Of a DNA stretch of 64,000 nt, positions 51,880-60,710 are shown in pieces (position 1 is the stretch's first letter; the number at the start of each line of letters is the position of its first letter). The notes under the pieces are model-generated. The model had not been told where the DNA came from. It was given only the letters and a program-made list of their open reading frames with translations, and did not search any database. The position numbers were made by a program, and so were the translations under genes. Source of the DNA: JAHQVI01 sp963749875 (GTDB taxonomy: Bacteria; Pseudomonadota; Alphaproteobacteria; Rhizobiales; Rhodomicrobiaceae); NCBI GenBank assembly GCA_963749875.1, contig CAVVOX010000002.1, positions 868,001-932,000 on the forward strand. The letters are read 5' to 3'.

Positions 51880-53223
51880 ATGAACCCGCCGAAAGTAACG
51901 GCCGAACTTGCCGATTGGATCGTCGGCCTCGATCCCTCCACGATCCCCGCCGAGGTCCGCGACGAGGGTGTTAGAACCTTTGTGAATTGGGTCGGCTGCG
52001 CGGTTGGCGGTGCCCGTCATGAGACGGCGGACTGCGCGCTTGCGGCGGTTTCGCCTTTTTCCGGTCCACGCAACGCGACTGTTCTCGGCCGTCCTGAGCG
52101 TCTTGATGCTCTGCACGCGGCGCTTTTAAATGGCATCACCTCGCACGTGCTCGATTATGACGACACCCACCTGAAGACCATCATTCATCCAGCCGGGCCA
52201 GTCGCCTCGGCGCTTCTTGCGCTCGCCGAAATCAGGCCGCTCTCCGGCCGCGATCTACTGACGGCCATGATCATCGGGGTGGAGGTCGAATGCCGGATCG
52301 GCAATGCCGTTTATCCGGACCACTACGACCACGGCTGGCACATTACGGGGACGGCCGGTGTATTCGGCGCAGCGGCGGCCGTCGGGCGGGCTATCGGTCT
52401 CAACCCTCAACAGATGCGATGGGCGCTCGGCCTTGCCGCCACGCAGTCCGCCGGATTGCGGGAGATGTTCGGTACGATGACGAAATCTTTCCACCCCGGC
52501 AGGGCAGCGCAGAACGGCGCATTCTGTGCCTTCTTGGCCGAAGCTGGATTCGACTCGTCCGAACGTGGAATCGAAGCGCCACGCGGTTTCGCCAATGTCA
52601 TGTCCGATAAGCAGGATTACAGCGAAATCCTGGACGGGCTCGGCTCGCGCTGGGAAGCCGCCCTCAACAGCTACAAGCCGTTCGCCTGCGGCATCGTGAT
52701 TCACCCGACCATCGACGGCTGTCAGCAGATCCGCGATGAGATCGGAGAGCGCGTGCAGGAGATCGAGGCGGTCCAGCTCACGACACATCCGCTGGTGCTG
52801 GAACTGACCGGGAAGACCGCGCCGAAGACGGGGCTCGAGGGCAAGTTCAGCGTTTATCACGCAGCCGCCTGCGCGCTGCTGCGCGGCGATGGCGCGCCGA
52901 CCGCCTTTACCGACGAAGTCGTGAACCTGCCCGAAATCATTTCCTTGCGAGACAAGGTAAAAGCCGAGGCCGACCCGGCCTGTCACGAAGCATCGGTTAC
53001 GATCGACGTCACGTTCGAGGACGGTTCGACCCTGACCGAACGTATCGAGCGGGCGATTGGCAGCCGCGAACGGCCGCTTACCAACGCGCAGTTGGAGACA
53101 AAATTCGTCAATCAGGCCAAACTCGTCATCGGCGAGGCGCAGACCCGCGATCTCCTGGCGCTTTCATGGCGGATCGACGCGCTCGAAGATGCGGCTGCCG
53201 TCGCCCGCGCCTCCGTTCCTTGA
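51880..53223 (+). CDS. MmgE/PrpD-family protein 2
   Basis: 447 residues from ATG 51880 (AAGGAACGG upstream), 13 bases after the SDR stop. It has LDYDDTHLKTIIHPAGP, IGVEVECRIGNAV, GWHITGTAGVFGAAAA and TMTKSFHPGRAAQNG. It is clearly paralogous to protein 1 but diverged, so the two may use successive or stereoisomeric substrates. It belongs to the same operon. Confidence 0.85.
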   Translation: MNPPKVTAELADWIVGLDPSTIPAEVRDEGVRTFVNWVGCAVGGARHETADCALAAVSPFSGPRNATVLGRPERLDALHAALLNGITSHVLDYDDTHLKTIIHPAGPVASALLALAEIRPLSGRDLLTAMIIGVEVECRIGNAVYPDHYDHGWHITGTAGVFGAAAAVGRAIGLNPQQMRWALGLAATQSAGLREMFGTMTKSFHPGRAAQNGAFCAFLAEAGFDSSERGIEAPRGFANVMSDKQDYSEILDGLGSRWEAALNSYKPFACGIVIHPTIDGCQQIRDEIGERVQEIEAVQLTTHPLVLELTGKTAPKTGLEGKFSVYHAAACALLRGDGAPTAFTDEVVNLPEIISLRDKVKAEADPACHEASVTIDVTFEDGSTLTERIERAIGSRERPLTNAQLETKFVNQAKLVIGEAQTRDLLALSWRIDALEDAAAVARASVP

Positions 53224-53254
53224 TGAAGCACCGTTTGGTTATCGGGAGCACGAT

Positions 53255-54340
53255 ATGACCAAAGACCGACTGCGTCTCGGTATTCTCGAAGGCGACGATA
53301 TCGGTCATGAGATCGTCCCGGTCGCAGTGCGCATCGCAAAAGCGGCGGCAGCGCAGACCGGCCTTTCTATCGAATGGATCGAGCTGCCGATCGGCCGTCG
53401 CGCCTTCGACAGCCACGGTTCAACCTTGCCGAAGGGAACGCTGGAAACGCTAGCCGCACTCCACGGCTGGATCCTTGGCCCGATAGGGCACCGGGACTAT
53501 CCGAAAGTCCCAGAAGCGATCAACCCGCACCCGATCTTGCGTAAGCATTTCGACCTCTTCGCCAATGTGCGTCCGACCCGCACCTATCCTGGCATCGGCT
53601 GCCTCCATGACGATGTCGATCTCGTCATCGTGCGGGAGAACAATGAGGGCTTTCAGCCCGACCGCAATGTCGTCATGGGCTCCGGCGAGTTCCGCCCGAC
53701 AGAGGAAGTGACGATCTCTGTCCGCGTCATTACGCGGGAGGGCAGCCGTAAGGTCGCACGCGCGGCGTTTGAAATCGCCAGATCGCGCCGCAAGCATTTG
53801 ACGCTCGTGCATAAGAACACTGTTTTCAAGCTGGGTTGCGGCATGTTCGTCGAGTCCTGCTATGAGGTCGGCAAGGATTTCCCGGATGTCACGGTCGACG
53901 AGGTGATCGTCGATACCTTCGCAATGCGCCTGGTCCGCGAACCGCAGGCTTTCGACACCGTCGTCACCACCAACATGTTCGGCGATATTCTGACCGATGA
54001 AGCGGCTGGCCTCGTTGGCGGTCTCGGCATGGCGCCCGGCCTTTGCATCGGGCGCGGCTCGCTGGCGATGGCGCAGGCGACACACGGCTCCGCGCCGGAC
54101 ATTGCGGGGAACGGCATCGCCAACCCTTACGCAGTGATCAACTCGACCAGGATGCTGCTCGACTGGCTCGGGCGGACGCATAAGATGAATGCGGCGATCG
54201 AAGCAGCCGCCGCAATGCGGCAGGCGCTCGACACCGCGCTGGCCGATCCGGCCACCCGCACACAGGACATAGCTGGGACAGGTGATCTTGCGGCTATGAC
54301 GAACGGCATTCTAGCAGCGCTGGCGACAAATAAGGGATGA
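53255..54340 (+). CDS. Isocitrate/isopropylmalate dehydrogenase-family enzyme
   Basis: 361 residues from ATG 53255. Family blocks: GILEGDDIGHEIVP, VRPTRTYPGIG, DLVIVRENNEGF, HKNTVFKLGCGMFVE (catalytic Lys), TNMFGDILTDEAAGLVGGLGMAPG (metal Asp) and HGSAPDIAGNGIANPYA (cofactor loop). It oxidatively decarboxylates a 2-hydroxy acid with a neighbouring carboxylate, using NAD(P). Substrate-loop residues do not match plain isocitrate or isopropylmalate enzymes well. With two PrpD-like proteins it could complete a polycarboxylate pathway. Confidence 0.82.
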   Translation: MTKDRLRLGILEGDDIGHEIVPVAVRIAKAAAAQTGLSIEWIELPIGRRAFDSHGSTLPKGTLETLAALHGWILGPIGHRDYPKVPEAINPHPILRKHFDLFANVRPTRTYPGIGCLHDDVDLVIVRENNEGFQPDRNVVMGSGEFRPTEEVTISVRVITREGSRKVARAAFEIARSRRKHLTLVHKNTVFKLGCGMFVESCYEVGKDFPDVTVDEVIVDTFAMRLVREPQAFDTVVTTNMFGDILTDEAAGLVGGLGMAPGLCIGRGSLAMAQATHGSAPDIAGNGIANPYAVINSTRMLLDWLGRTHKMNAAIEAAAAMRQALDTALADPATRTQDIAGTGDLAAMTNGILAALATNKG

Positions 54341-54378
54341 GGGCGCGCGAGGAAAGCTCATATATAAGGTTGTGATAC

Positions 54379-55098
54379 GTGACTCTGACAGAAAGAAATT
54401 CGGTGCAACCCCTCGATGCACTTAGGGTTGTAAGGACTATTTCCTTGACCAACGCGCTTGAGCAGCAGATCGAGCGCCTGATCGTTGACGGCGAACTGGC
54501 GCCAGGTGAACGTCTCAACGAAAATCAGCTTGCCTCACGATTCGGCACGAGCCGTGGCCCTCTGCGCGAGGCAACCCGCAGCCTGGCGGCAAAGGGCTTT
54601 GTTGAAGTCATCCGCAATCGCGGCGTTTTCGTGCGTCAGCTTGGCATCGAAGAAGTGATGGAGATTTATGACGTGCGCGCCGCGCTGTTCGGATTGGCCG
54701 GACGCCTACTTGTAGAAAAAATGAATGACGAATTGCTAGAGAAGCTGAACAAATGCCTCGAATGCATGGAGACGGCGGCGCGCGATACCGATTTCGAGCG
54801 GTATTACCCACTCAATCTTCAGTTTCATCAACTCATCGTCGGGTCGACCGGCAATAAGACGCTCATCGCCGAGTACCAGCGCTTCGTCAAGAAGATGCAT
54901 CTATTCCGGGCCAAGAGCCTTGTTCAAGGCGGAGGTTTGGCGGTCTCGAATAGCGAACACCGCGAAATGGTGAGGGCCCTGGCTTCAGGCGATGTTGAGC
55001 AGGCTCATGCCTCACATTGGAGTCATGTGGAGCGCTCAAAGGCCCGCTTTCTGACGGCACTACAGGTTGCGGAGCTTGCGTCCCATCCCGTGGTGTAA
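54379..55098 (+). CDS. GntR-family regulator (FadR/VanR subgroup)
   Basis: 239 residues from GTG 54379. The winged helix (ALEQQIERLIVDGELAPGERLNENQLASRFGTSRGPLREATRSLAAKGFVEVIRNRGVFVR) is followed by the all-helical FCD ligand domain with metal-type residues (Asp in YDVRAALFGLAG, His in LQFHQLIVG and NSEHREMV). It ends the polycarboxylate operon and is the natural candidate for the three TTGTnnACAA-like sites upstream of that region's transcription units. Confidence 0.85.
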   Translation: MTLTERNSVQPLDALRVVRTISLTNALEQQIERLIVDGELAPGERLNENQLASRFGTSRGPLREATRSLAAKGFVEVIRNRGVFVRQLGIEEVMEIYDVRAALFGLAGRLLVEKMNDELLEKLNKCLECMETAARDTDFERYYPLNLQFHQLIVGSTGNKTLIAEYQRFVKKMHLFRAKSLVQGGGLAVSNSEHREMVRALASGDVEQAHASHWSHVERSKARFLTALQVAELASHPVV

Positions 55099-55112
55099 AT
55101 TTTTAAGGTGTA

Positions 55113-55157
55113 GCGCGGGCTTCGCGTAGCTTCGCTATGGCGAAGCGAAGCCCGCGC
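55113..55157 (+). terminator. Hairpin after the GntR gene
   Basis: Thirteen-base arms GCGCGGGCTTCGC and GCGAAGCCCGCGC with a 19-base loop, 15 bases beyond the stop. It lacks a T-run. It is the last element before the IS1380 segment. Confidence 0.5.
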
Positions 55158-55292
55158 GGGCGGCCAGGCGAGGCGGCCACCGTGGTTCTCCGGCTAGCCC
55201 GCATTTCTCACGCGGCGGAGGCGCATCGGGGTCTCTGACGGTGTAAACTTGTTTTGCGAGAACGAGTTATACCAATTCGATGGAGTTCCCCG

Positions 55293-56625
55293 ATGCTGAC
55301 GGAGTGTAGCGCGAGCGAGATCGATTTTGGAAGAGCGGGCGGACGCCGTGTGGTCGCGGATTTCGACGGCGGCATGGTCTTTTCGGATGCCGGGGCTCAC
55401 CTGCTCGGGGAGACGGACAAGGCGATCCGGCTCGTCGACCGCTTTGCGGCCTGCTTTCGCGATCGGCGCCATCCCGCTTACGTGGTTCACGAAGTGAAGA
55501 CGCTGGTTGCACAGCGCGTGTTCGGCCTGGCGCTGGGCTATGAAGACCTCGTCGACCATGACGAGTTGCGGCGCGATCCCGTTCTCGGCGTGCTGCTCGG
55601 CAAGCTCGAACGCACGGCCGAAGCCCCGGCGCCGCTGGCCGGCAAGAGCACGCTAAACCGGTTGGAGCACGCCCCAGCGGAAGGAGCCACTGGCCGGTAT
55701 CACAAGATCGGGCACGACGGCGCCGCGATCGAGGATCTGTTCGTCGACGTGTTTCTCGAGGCGCATAGCAAGCCGCCGCGTGAGATCGTGCTCGACCTCG
55801 ACGCCACCGACGATCCGCTGCACGGCCATCAGGAAGGCCGGTTCTTCCATGGCTATTACGACTGCTATTGCTACCTGCCGCTCTACATCTTCTGCGGCCG
55901 GCATCTCCTGGCCGCAAAGCTTCGGCGCTCGAACATCGACGGCAGCGCCGGCGCGGCGGAGGAGACGGCCCGGATCGTCACGCAGATCCGAGCGCGTTGG
56001 CCGAAGGTGAAGATCATTCTGCGCGCCAATTCCGGCTTCGCCCGAGAGGCCCTGATGGTTTGGTGCGAGGCCCACAAGGTTGACTACGTCTTCGGTCTCG
56101 CCCGCAACGCGCGTCTGGAAGCCCGCATCACTGAGGCGCTGGCCGAGGCGCGGAGGTTATCGGAGGCCACGGAAGGCAAGCCGGCGCGGGTGTTTCGGGA
56201 TTTCCTCTGGTCGACCAAGGACTCCTGGTCGCGCCGTCGGCGCGTGATCGGCAAGGCGGAGTGGACCGGCGGCGAAGCCAATCCGCGTTTTCTCGTCACC
56301 TCGCTGAAGCCTGACGCCTGGACCGCCAAGCCACTCTACGAAGATCTCTATTGCAAGCGCGGCGAGATGGAAAACCGTATCAAAGAGGCGCAGGGCGATC
56401 TGTTCGCCGACCGCACCTCAGCGGCGACGATGCGGGCCAACCAGCTGCGCTTGTGGTTTGCCTCGATGGCTTACGTTCTGCTCTGCGCGCTGCGCCGGAT
56501 CGGCCTGGCTCATACGCAGTTTGCCGCTGCGACCTGCGGCACGATCCGGCTGAAGCTGCTGAAGATCGGCGCGTTGGTGAAAATCAGCGCGCGTCGGGTC
56601 AAGATCGCCTTCGCGGGAACATGCT
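55293..56625 (+). pseudogene. IS1380-family transposase, C-terminus lost
   Basis: From MLTECSASEIDFGRAGGRRVVADFDGG about 445 residues match IS1380 transposases: DFDGGMVFSDAG, LLGETDKAIRLVDRFA, EIVLDLDATDDPLHGHQEG (catalytic acids), ILRANSGFAREALMVWCE, YCKRGEMENRIKEAQ, and IRLKLLKIGALVKISARRVKIAFAG. Right after this the homology ends at 56625, where a piece of a palindromic repeat begins. The frame then runs on without stop into nasT, which is accidental. No right-hand inverted repeat matching the left end is visible. Confidence 0.75.
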
Positions 56626-56644
56626 TGGACGCGCGTTGCGCTAG
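56626..56644 (-). repeat. Partial copy of the 102-bp palindromic repeat
   Basis: Nineteen bases (ending GCGTTGCGCTAG) identical to the complement of hairpin A of the tandem repeat at 14157. It stops at the same CTAG boundary. It sits exactly at the point where the IS1380 transposase is cut. Confidence 0.7.
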
Positions 56645-56999
56645 TCACCGGCTCTGTCACGAAAATCGCAGTGATCTCACCCCGCCGCCATCTATTTCGG
56701 ACCGAGACCGTGTGGACGGATTTGATCAGGGAGAACGCTGGTTTTCCTGCCGATCCGCGATACGGCGCCGAGCCGCGGACGCTGAGCGTGGCCATCGATG
56801 CGCGAAATCCGTTTTCGGCGGATCAGTCAAATCCCAGCGCCCCAACCAACCAGCGACTGTCCGGCCCGGCACGGGCAGACCATGGCGATCAGCATTTCCA
56901 TTGAGCGGTTCGGCTCTCCCGGCAAGGCTCGGACAAACGGCTTCCCGCGCTGCGCATTTATTGCATTGCACAAATCGTTCGCATGCGCAAAATAAGCTC
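56645..56999. other. Leader region of nasT
   Basis: 355 bp with no recognisable gene. It must hold the nasT promoter unless the truncated IS1380 element supplies one. I could not find a clear sigma-54 site. Confidence 0.4.
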
Positions 57000-57590
57000 A
57001 TGGTCCCGAAGCCGCTTTCGATCCGGGTCATCGACAATAATGATGCGCGCGCATCGATCATCGAGGCTGGATTGCGCGATGAGGGGCACGACGCGGTCAC
57101 CATCCTCACCGACCTCACCGGCGTTGCCCGCAAGATCGCTGAGCTCGACCCTAACGTGATCGTCATCGATCTCGGCAATCCCAATCGCGACATGCTGGAG
57201 AACATGTTTCAGCTGACCCGCTCGGTCAAACGGCCGATCGCCATGTTCGTGGACAGCTCCGACAAGGCGTCGATCGAGGCCGCGATCGATGCGGGCGTGT
57301 CGGCTTATATCGTGAACGGTCTGCGCCGTGAGCGCGTCCAGCCGATCCTCGACATGGCCATCAGCCGGTTCAACGCATTTTCGCGAATGGAACGCGAGCT
57401 CGAACAGGCCAGAAACGAGCTGCACAGCCGCAAGATCATCGAGAAGGCAAAGGGCATCCTCATGCGATCGAAGGGTCTGAGCGAGGACGCCGCATACCAG
57501 CTCCTGCGCAAGACGGCCATGAACCAGAACCGGAAGATCGCCGATATTGCGCAAAGCCTCGTGACCGCGGCGCAGATGCTGGAGAAGTAA
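57000..57590 (+). CDS. nasT: NasT nitrate-responsive antiterminator (ANTAR response regulator)
   Basis: 196 residues from ATG 57000. A receiver-like domain (SIRVIDNNDARASIIEAGLRDEGHDAV, VIVIDLGNP) is followed by a coiled linker and the ANTAR domain (RKIIEKAKGILMRSKGLSEDAAYQLLRKTAMNQNRKIADIAQSL), which binds RNA hairpins. In known NasST systems NasT prevents termination in the nas leader once NasS releases it on nitrate. Here nasS is truncated just downstream, so NasT may be unregulated. Confidence 0.9.
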   Translation: MVPKPLSIRVIDNNDARASIIEAGLRDEGHDAVTILTDLTGVARKIAELDPNVIVIDLGNPNRDMLENMFQLTRSVKRPIAMFVDSSDKASIEAAIDAGVSAYIVNGLRRERVQPILDMAISRFNAFSRMERELEQARNELHSRKIIEKAKGILMRSKGLSEDAAYQLLRKTAMNQNRKIADIAQSLVTAAQMLEK

Positions 57591-57601
57591 GGAAGGAGCC
57601 G

Positions 57602-57880
57602 ATGGCAGGAGAGTCACGCAATATCGTCGCCGGGTTTCTGCCATTGGTCGACGCCGCCTTGCTGATCGCAGCCAAGGAAAAAGGCTTCGCGGAGGAGGAA
57701 GATTTCCGGCTGACGCTCGTCCGCGAGACCTCTTGGGCCAATATTCGCGACCGCATGGCGGTCGGACACTTCCAATGTGCCCATATGCTCGCGCCGATGC
57801 CGATCGCGGCAAGGCTCCGGGCGGCGCCACGCACATCGCCAAGGCGCACGGCTTTTCGACAAAAGGGGCTCAGCCCATGA
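57602..57880 (+). pseudogene. nasS: NasS nitrate sensor, N-terminal fragment
   Basis: From ATG 57602 (AAGGAAGGAG upstream) the first ~70 residues (NIVAGFLPLVDAALLIAAKEKGF, LTLVRETSWANIRDRMAVGHFQCAHMLAPMPIAARL) match NasS/NrtA nitrate-binding proteins. After about 57810 the sequence becomes an unrelated 22-residue Arg-rich tail ending across the nirB start. Complete NasS has about 380 residues, so some 300 codons, and probably the following transporter genes, have been deleted. Without them nitrate binding and NasT control are lost. Confidence 0.85.
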
Positions 57881-60327
57881 GGAAGCAAAAACTTGTCATC
57901 ATCGGCAACGGCATGGCGCCGGGACGGATGCTCGAACATCTCTTCGAGACCGCGCCCGACGCCTATGAGGTCACGATCTTCAACGCAGAGCCGCGGGTCA
58001 ATTACGACCGCATTCTGCTGTCGCCCGTGCTGTCCGGCGAGAAGTCCTATGAAGAGATCATCATTCACGGCGACGGCTGGTACATCGATCATGGCGTGAT
58101 GCTCTATAAGGGCCACAAGGTCGTCAATATCGACCGCGAGGCGAAGACGGTGACGTCGGAACCCGGCGAGACGGATTCCTACGAGAAGCTCGTCATCGCC
58201 ACGGGCTCCAATCCGTTCATCATCCCCGTGCCCGGCCACGACCTGCCCGGCGTCCTCAACTATCGCGATCTCGACGACGTCCAGGCGATGATGCTTGCGG
58301 CGCAGTCGCACGACAAGGCGGTGGTGATCGGCGGAGGGCTTCTCGGGCTGGAAGCGGCGGCAGGGCTGAAAGCGCGGGACATGGACGTCACCGTGCTGCA
58401 CCTCATGCCGACGCTGATGGAGCGGCAGCTCGACGCGGCGGCGAGCTATCTTCTGCAGCGCGAGCTGGAAAGCCGCGGCATCGCGGTGATGACCAAGGCC
58501 AACACCAAGGCCATCCTCGGCACGGGCAAGGTCGAAGGCGTCGAACTCGCGGACGGGACCGTGATCCCGGCTTCGCTGGTCGTGATGGCCGTCGGCATCC
58601 GGCCGAATGCCGCTCTGGCGAAGGAGGCGGGCCTTGAGGTCAATCGCGGCATCGTCGTCGACACCGGCATGCATACAAGCGATCCGGATATTTTTGCGCT
58701 CGGCGAATGTGCCGAGGTCGGCGGCCAGATTTGCGGGCTGGTTGCACCGCTCTACGAAATGGCGCGCGTGGCGGCGGCGCATCTTTCCGGCGATACGGCC
58801 AAGACGTTCGTCCATACGGACACGCCGACGAAGCTCAAAGTCACCGGCATCGATCTCTACTCGCTCGGCGATTTCGCCGAAGGCGATGACCGCGAGGAAA
58901 TCGTGCTCCGCGACGCTACGGCCAGCATCTATAAACGTCTGATCCTGAGGGACAATCGCATCATCGGCACCGTGCTCTATGGCGAGACCGCCGATGGCGC
59001 CTGGTTCAACGATCTGAAGAAGAAGGGCGCCGACATCTCCGAGATGCGCGACACGCTGATCTTCGGCCAGGCCTATCAGGGAGGCGCCCCTCTGGACCCT
59101 ACGGCGGCCGTTGCAGCCTTGCCGGATGATGCGGAAATCTGCGGCTGCAACGGCGTATGCAAGGGCAAAATCCTCTCCACGATCAAGGCCAAGGGGCTGA
59201 CCTCGCTCGATGATCTGCGCGCCTACACCAAGGCGTCCTCCTCCTGCGGCACCTGCACCGGCCTCGTCGAGCAGCTCATGAGCCTGACGCTGGGCGATGC
59301 CTACAACCCGTCCGCCGTCAAGCCGATGTGCGGCTGCGCCGATCTCAGCCACGATGACGTCCGCCGTCTGATCAAGGCGAAGGAACTGAAGACCATTCCA
59401 CAGCTCATGCAGGAGCTGGAATGGAGAACCTCCTGCGGCTGCGCCAAATGCCGTCCGGCGCTGAACTATTACATGGTCTGCGACTGGCCGGACGAATATG
59501 CCGACGACTACCAGTCGCACTTTATCAATGAGCGGGTCCACGCCAACATCCAGAAGGACGGCACCTATTCGGTCGTGCCGCGCATGTGGGGCGGCCAGAC
59601 ATCGGCCAGGGAGCTGCGTGCGATCGCCGATTGCGTCGAGAAGTTCGATATCCCGACGGTCAAGGTCACGGGCGGCCAGCGGATCGACATGCTCGGCATC
59701 AGGAAGGAGGACCTGCCCGCCGTCTCGGCCGAGCTTGGGAAGGCAGGGTTCGTGTCGGGCCACGCCTACGCCAAGGGGCTGCGCACGGTGAAGACCTGCG
59801 TCGGGACCGATTGGTGCCGGTTCGGGACGCAGGATTCGACCGGCCTCGGCGTGCGTGTCGAGAAATTCATGTGGGGCTCATGGACACCCGCCAAGGTGAA
59901 GATGGTTGTCTCGGGCTGCCCGCGGAACCGCGCCGAAGCGACGTGCAAGGATGTCGGCGTCGTCTGCGTGGATTCGGGCTACGAGATCCATTTCGCCGGG
60001 GCGGCGGGGCTCGACATCAAGGGCACCGAAGTCCTGGGCCTCGTCAAGACGGAGGATGAAGCGCTCGAACATATCGTGGCGCTCGTGCAGATATACCGCG
60101 AGCAGGGCCACTATCTGGAGCGCATCTACAAATGGGCCAAACGCGTCGGCATCGCCGAGATCCGCGAGCAGATCATGAACGACGCCGAGAAGCGCCGCAC
60201 CTATTTCGACCGCTTCGTGTTTTCGCAGAAATTCGCCCAGATCGATTCGTGGTCGGAGCGCGCCTCCGGCAAGGACGAGCACGAATTCACGCCCATGGCC
60301 GAACTCAAACTCGAGGCGGTGCAATGA
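57877..60327 (+). CDS. nirB: Assimilatory nitrite reductase large subunit NirB
   Basis: 816 residues from ATG 57877. Order: FAD domain (LVIIGNGMAPGRML), NAD domain (VVIGGGLLGLEAAAGL), a BFD-like [2Fe-2S] domain near 420 (CGCNGVCKG, CGTCTG), a second Cys-rich part (CGCADL, SCGCAKCRP) and the sirohaem/[4Fe-4S] domain with TCVGTDWCRFG near 640 and GCPRNRAEATC near 680. It reduces nitrite to ammonium with NAD(P)H in the cytosol. The stop overlaps the nirD start. The deletion in nasS ends just before it. Confidence 0.93.
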   Translation: MRKQKLVIIGNGMAPGRMLEHLFETAPDAYEVTIFNAEPRVNYDRILLSPVLSGEKSYEEIIIHGDGWYIDHGVMLYKGHKVVNIDREAKTVTSEPGETDSYEKLVIATGSNPFIIPVPGHDLPGVLNYRDLDDVQAMMLAAQSHDKAVVIGGGLLGLEAAAGLKARDMDVTVLHLMPTLMERQLDAAASYLLQRELESRGIAVMTKANTKAILGTGKVEGVELADGTVIPASLVVMAVGIRPNAALAKEAGLEVNRGIVVDTGMHTSDPDIFALGECAEVGGQICGLVAPLYEMARVAAAHLSGDTAKTFVHTDTPTKLKVTGIDLYSLGDFAEGDDREEIVLRDATASIYKRLILRDNRIIGTVLYGETADGAWFNDLKKKGADISEMRDTLIFGQAYQGGAPLDPTAAVAALPDDAEICGCNGVCKGKILSTIKAKGLTSLDDLRAYTKASSSCGTCTGLVEQLMSLTLGDAYNPSAVKPMCGCADLSHDDVRRLIKAKELKTIPQLMQELEWRTSCGCAKCRPALNYYMVCDWPDEYADDYQSHFINERVHANIQKDGTYSVVPRMWGGQTSARELRAIADCVEKFDIPTVKVTGGQRIDMLGIRKEDLPAVSAELGKAGFVSGHAYAKGLRTVKTCVGTDWCRFGTQDSTGLGVRVEKFMWGSWTPAKVKMVVSGCPRNRAEATCKDVGVVCVDSGYEIHFAGAAGLDIKGTEVLGLVKTEDEALEHIVALVQIYREQGHYLERIYKWAKRVGIAEIREQIMNDAEKRRTYFDRFVFSQKFAQIDSWSERASGKDEHEFTPMAELKLEAVQ

Positions 60328-60668
60328 ACGTCATGACTGAACGCTGGTATGCCGTTGGCTCCATTCATGAAATCCCCCGGCGCGGGGCACGCTGCGTCAA
60401 GCATGGCGACGTCACGATCGCCGTGTTCCGCACCGCCGAGGACAAGATCTTCGCGCTAAAAGACAAATGCCCGCACCGGAACGGCCCGCTCAGCCAGGGC
60501 ATCGTGCATGACGGCTGCGTGACCTGCCCGCTGCATAATTGGGTGATCTCGCTGGAGACCGGCGAGGCGCAAGGCGCCGACGAGGGCCGGACGGCAAGCT
60601 ATCCGGTAAAGCTCGACGGCCAGACGATCCTGCTCTGCCCAACGCCGAGCCGGGCGTTTGCAGAGTGA
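60324..60668 (+). CDS. nirD: Nitrite reductase small subunit NirD
   Basis: 114 residues from ATG 60324 in an ATGA overlap with nirB. Rieske-type domain with CPHRNGPLSQG and CPLHNWVISLETG, so the usual Cys-His pairs for a [2Fe-2S] cluster are present. It partners NirB. The next gene, nasA, follows after 42 bases. Confidence 0.92.
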   Translation: MNVMTERWYAVGSIHEIPRRGARCVKHGDVTIAVFRTAEDKIFALKDKCPHRNGPLSQGIVHDGCVTCPLHNWVISLETGEAQGADEGRTASYPVKLDGQTILLCPTPSRAFAE

Positions 60669-60710
60669 TGCGATGATGTTGAATGGCGCATATCGGCTGG
60701 GAGCCAGACC

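Noticed and set aside
55254..57590. A 778-codon open frame joining IS1380 transposase to NasT
   Set aside because: It is an accidental read-through. NasT has its own ATG and normal length, and the transposase has lost its natural end.
57460..59763. 767-codon open frame antisense to nirB
   Set aside because: GC-rich third positions of nirB create it. The translated product is His/Arg/Asp-rich and matches no family.
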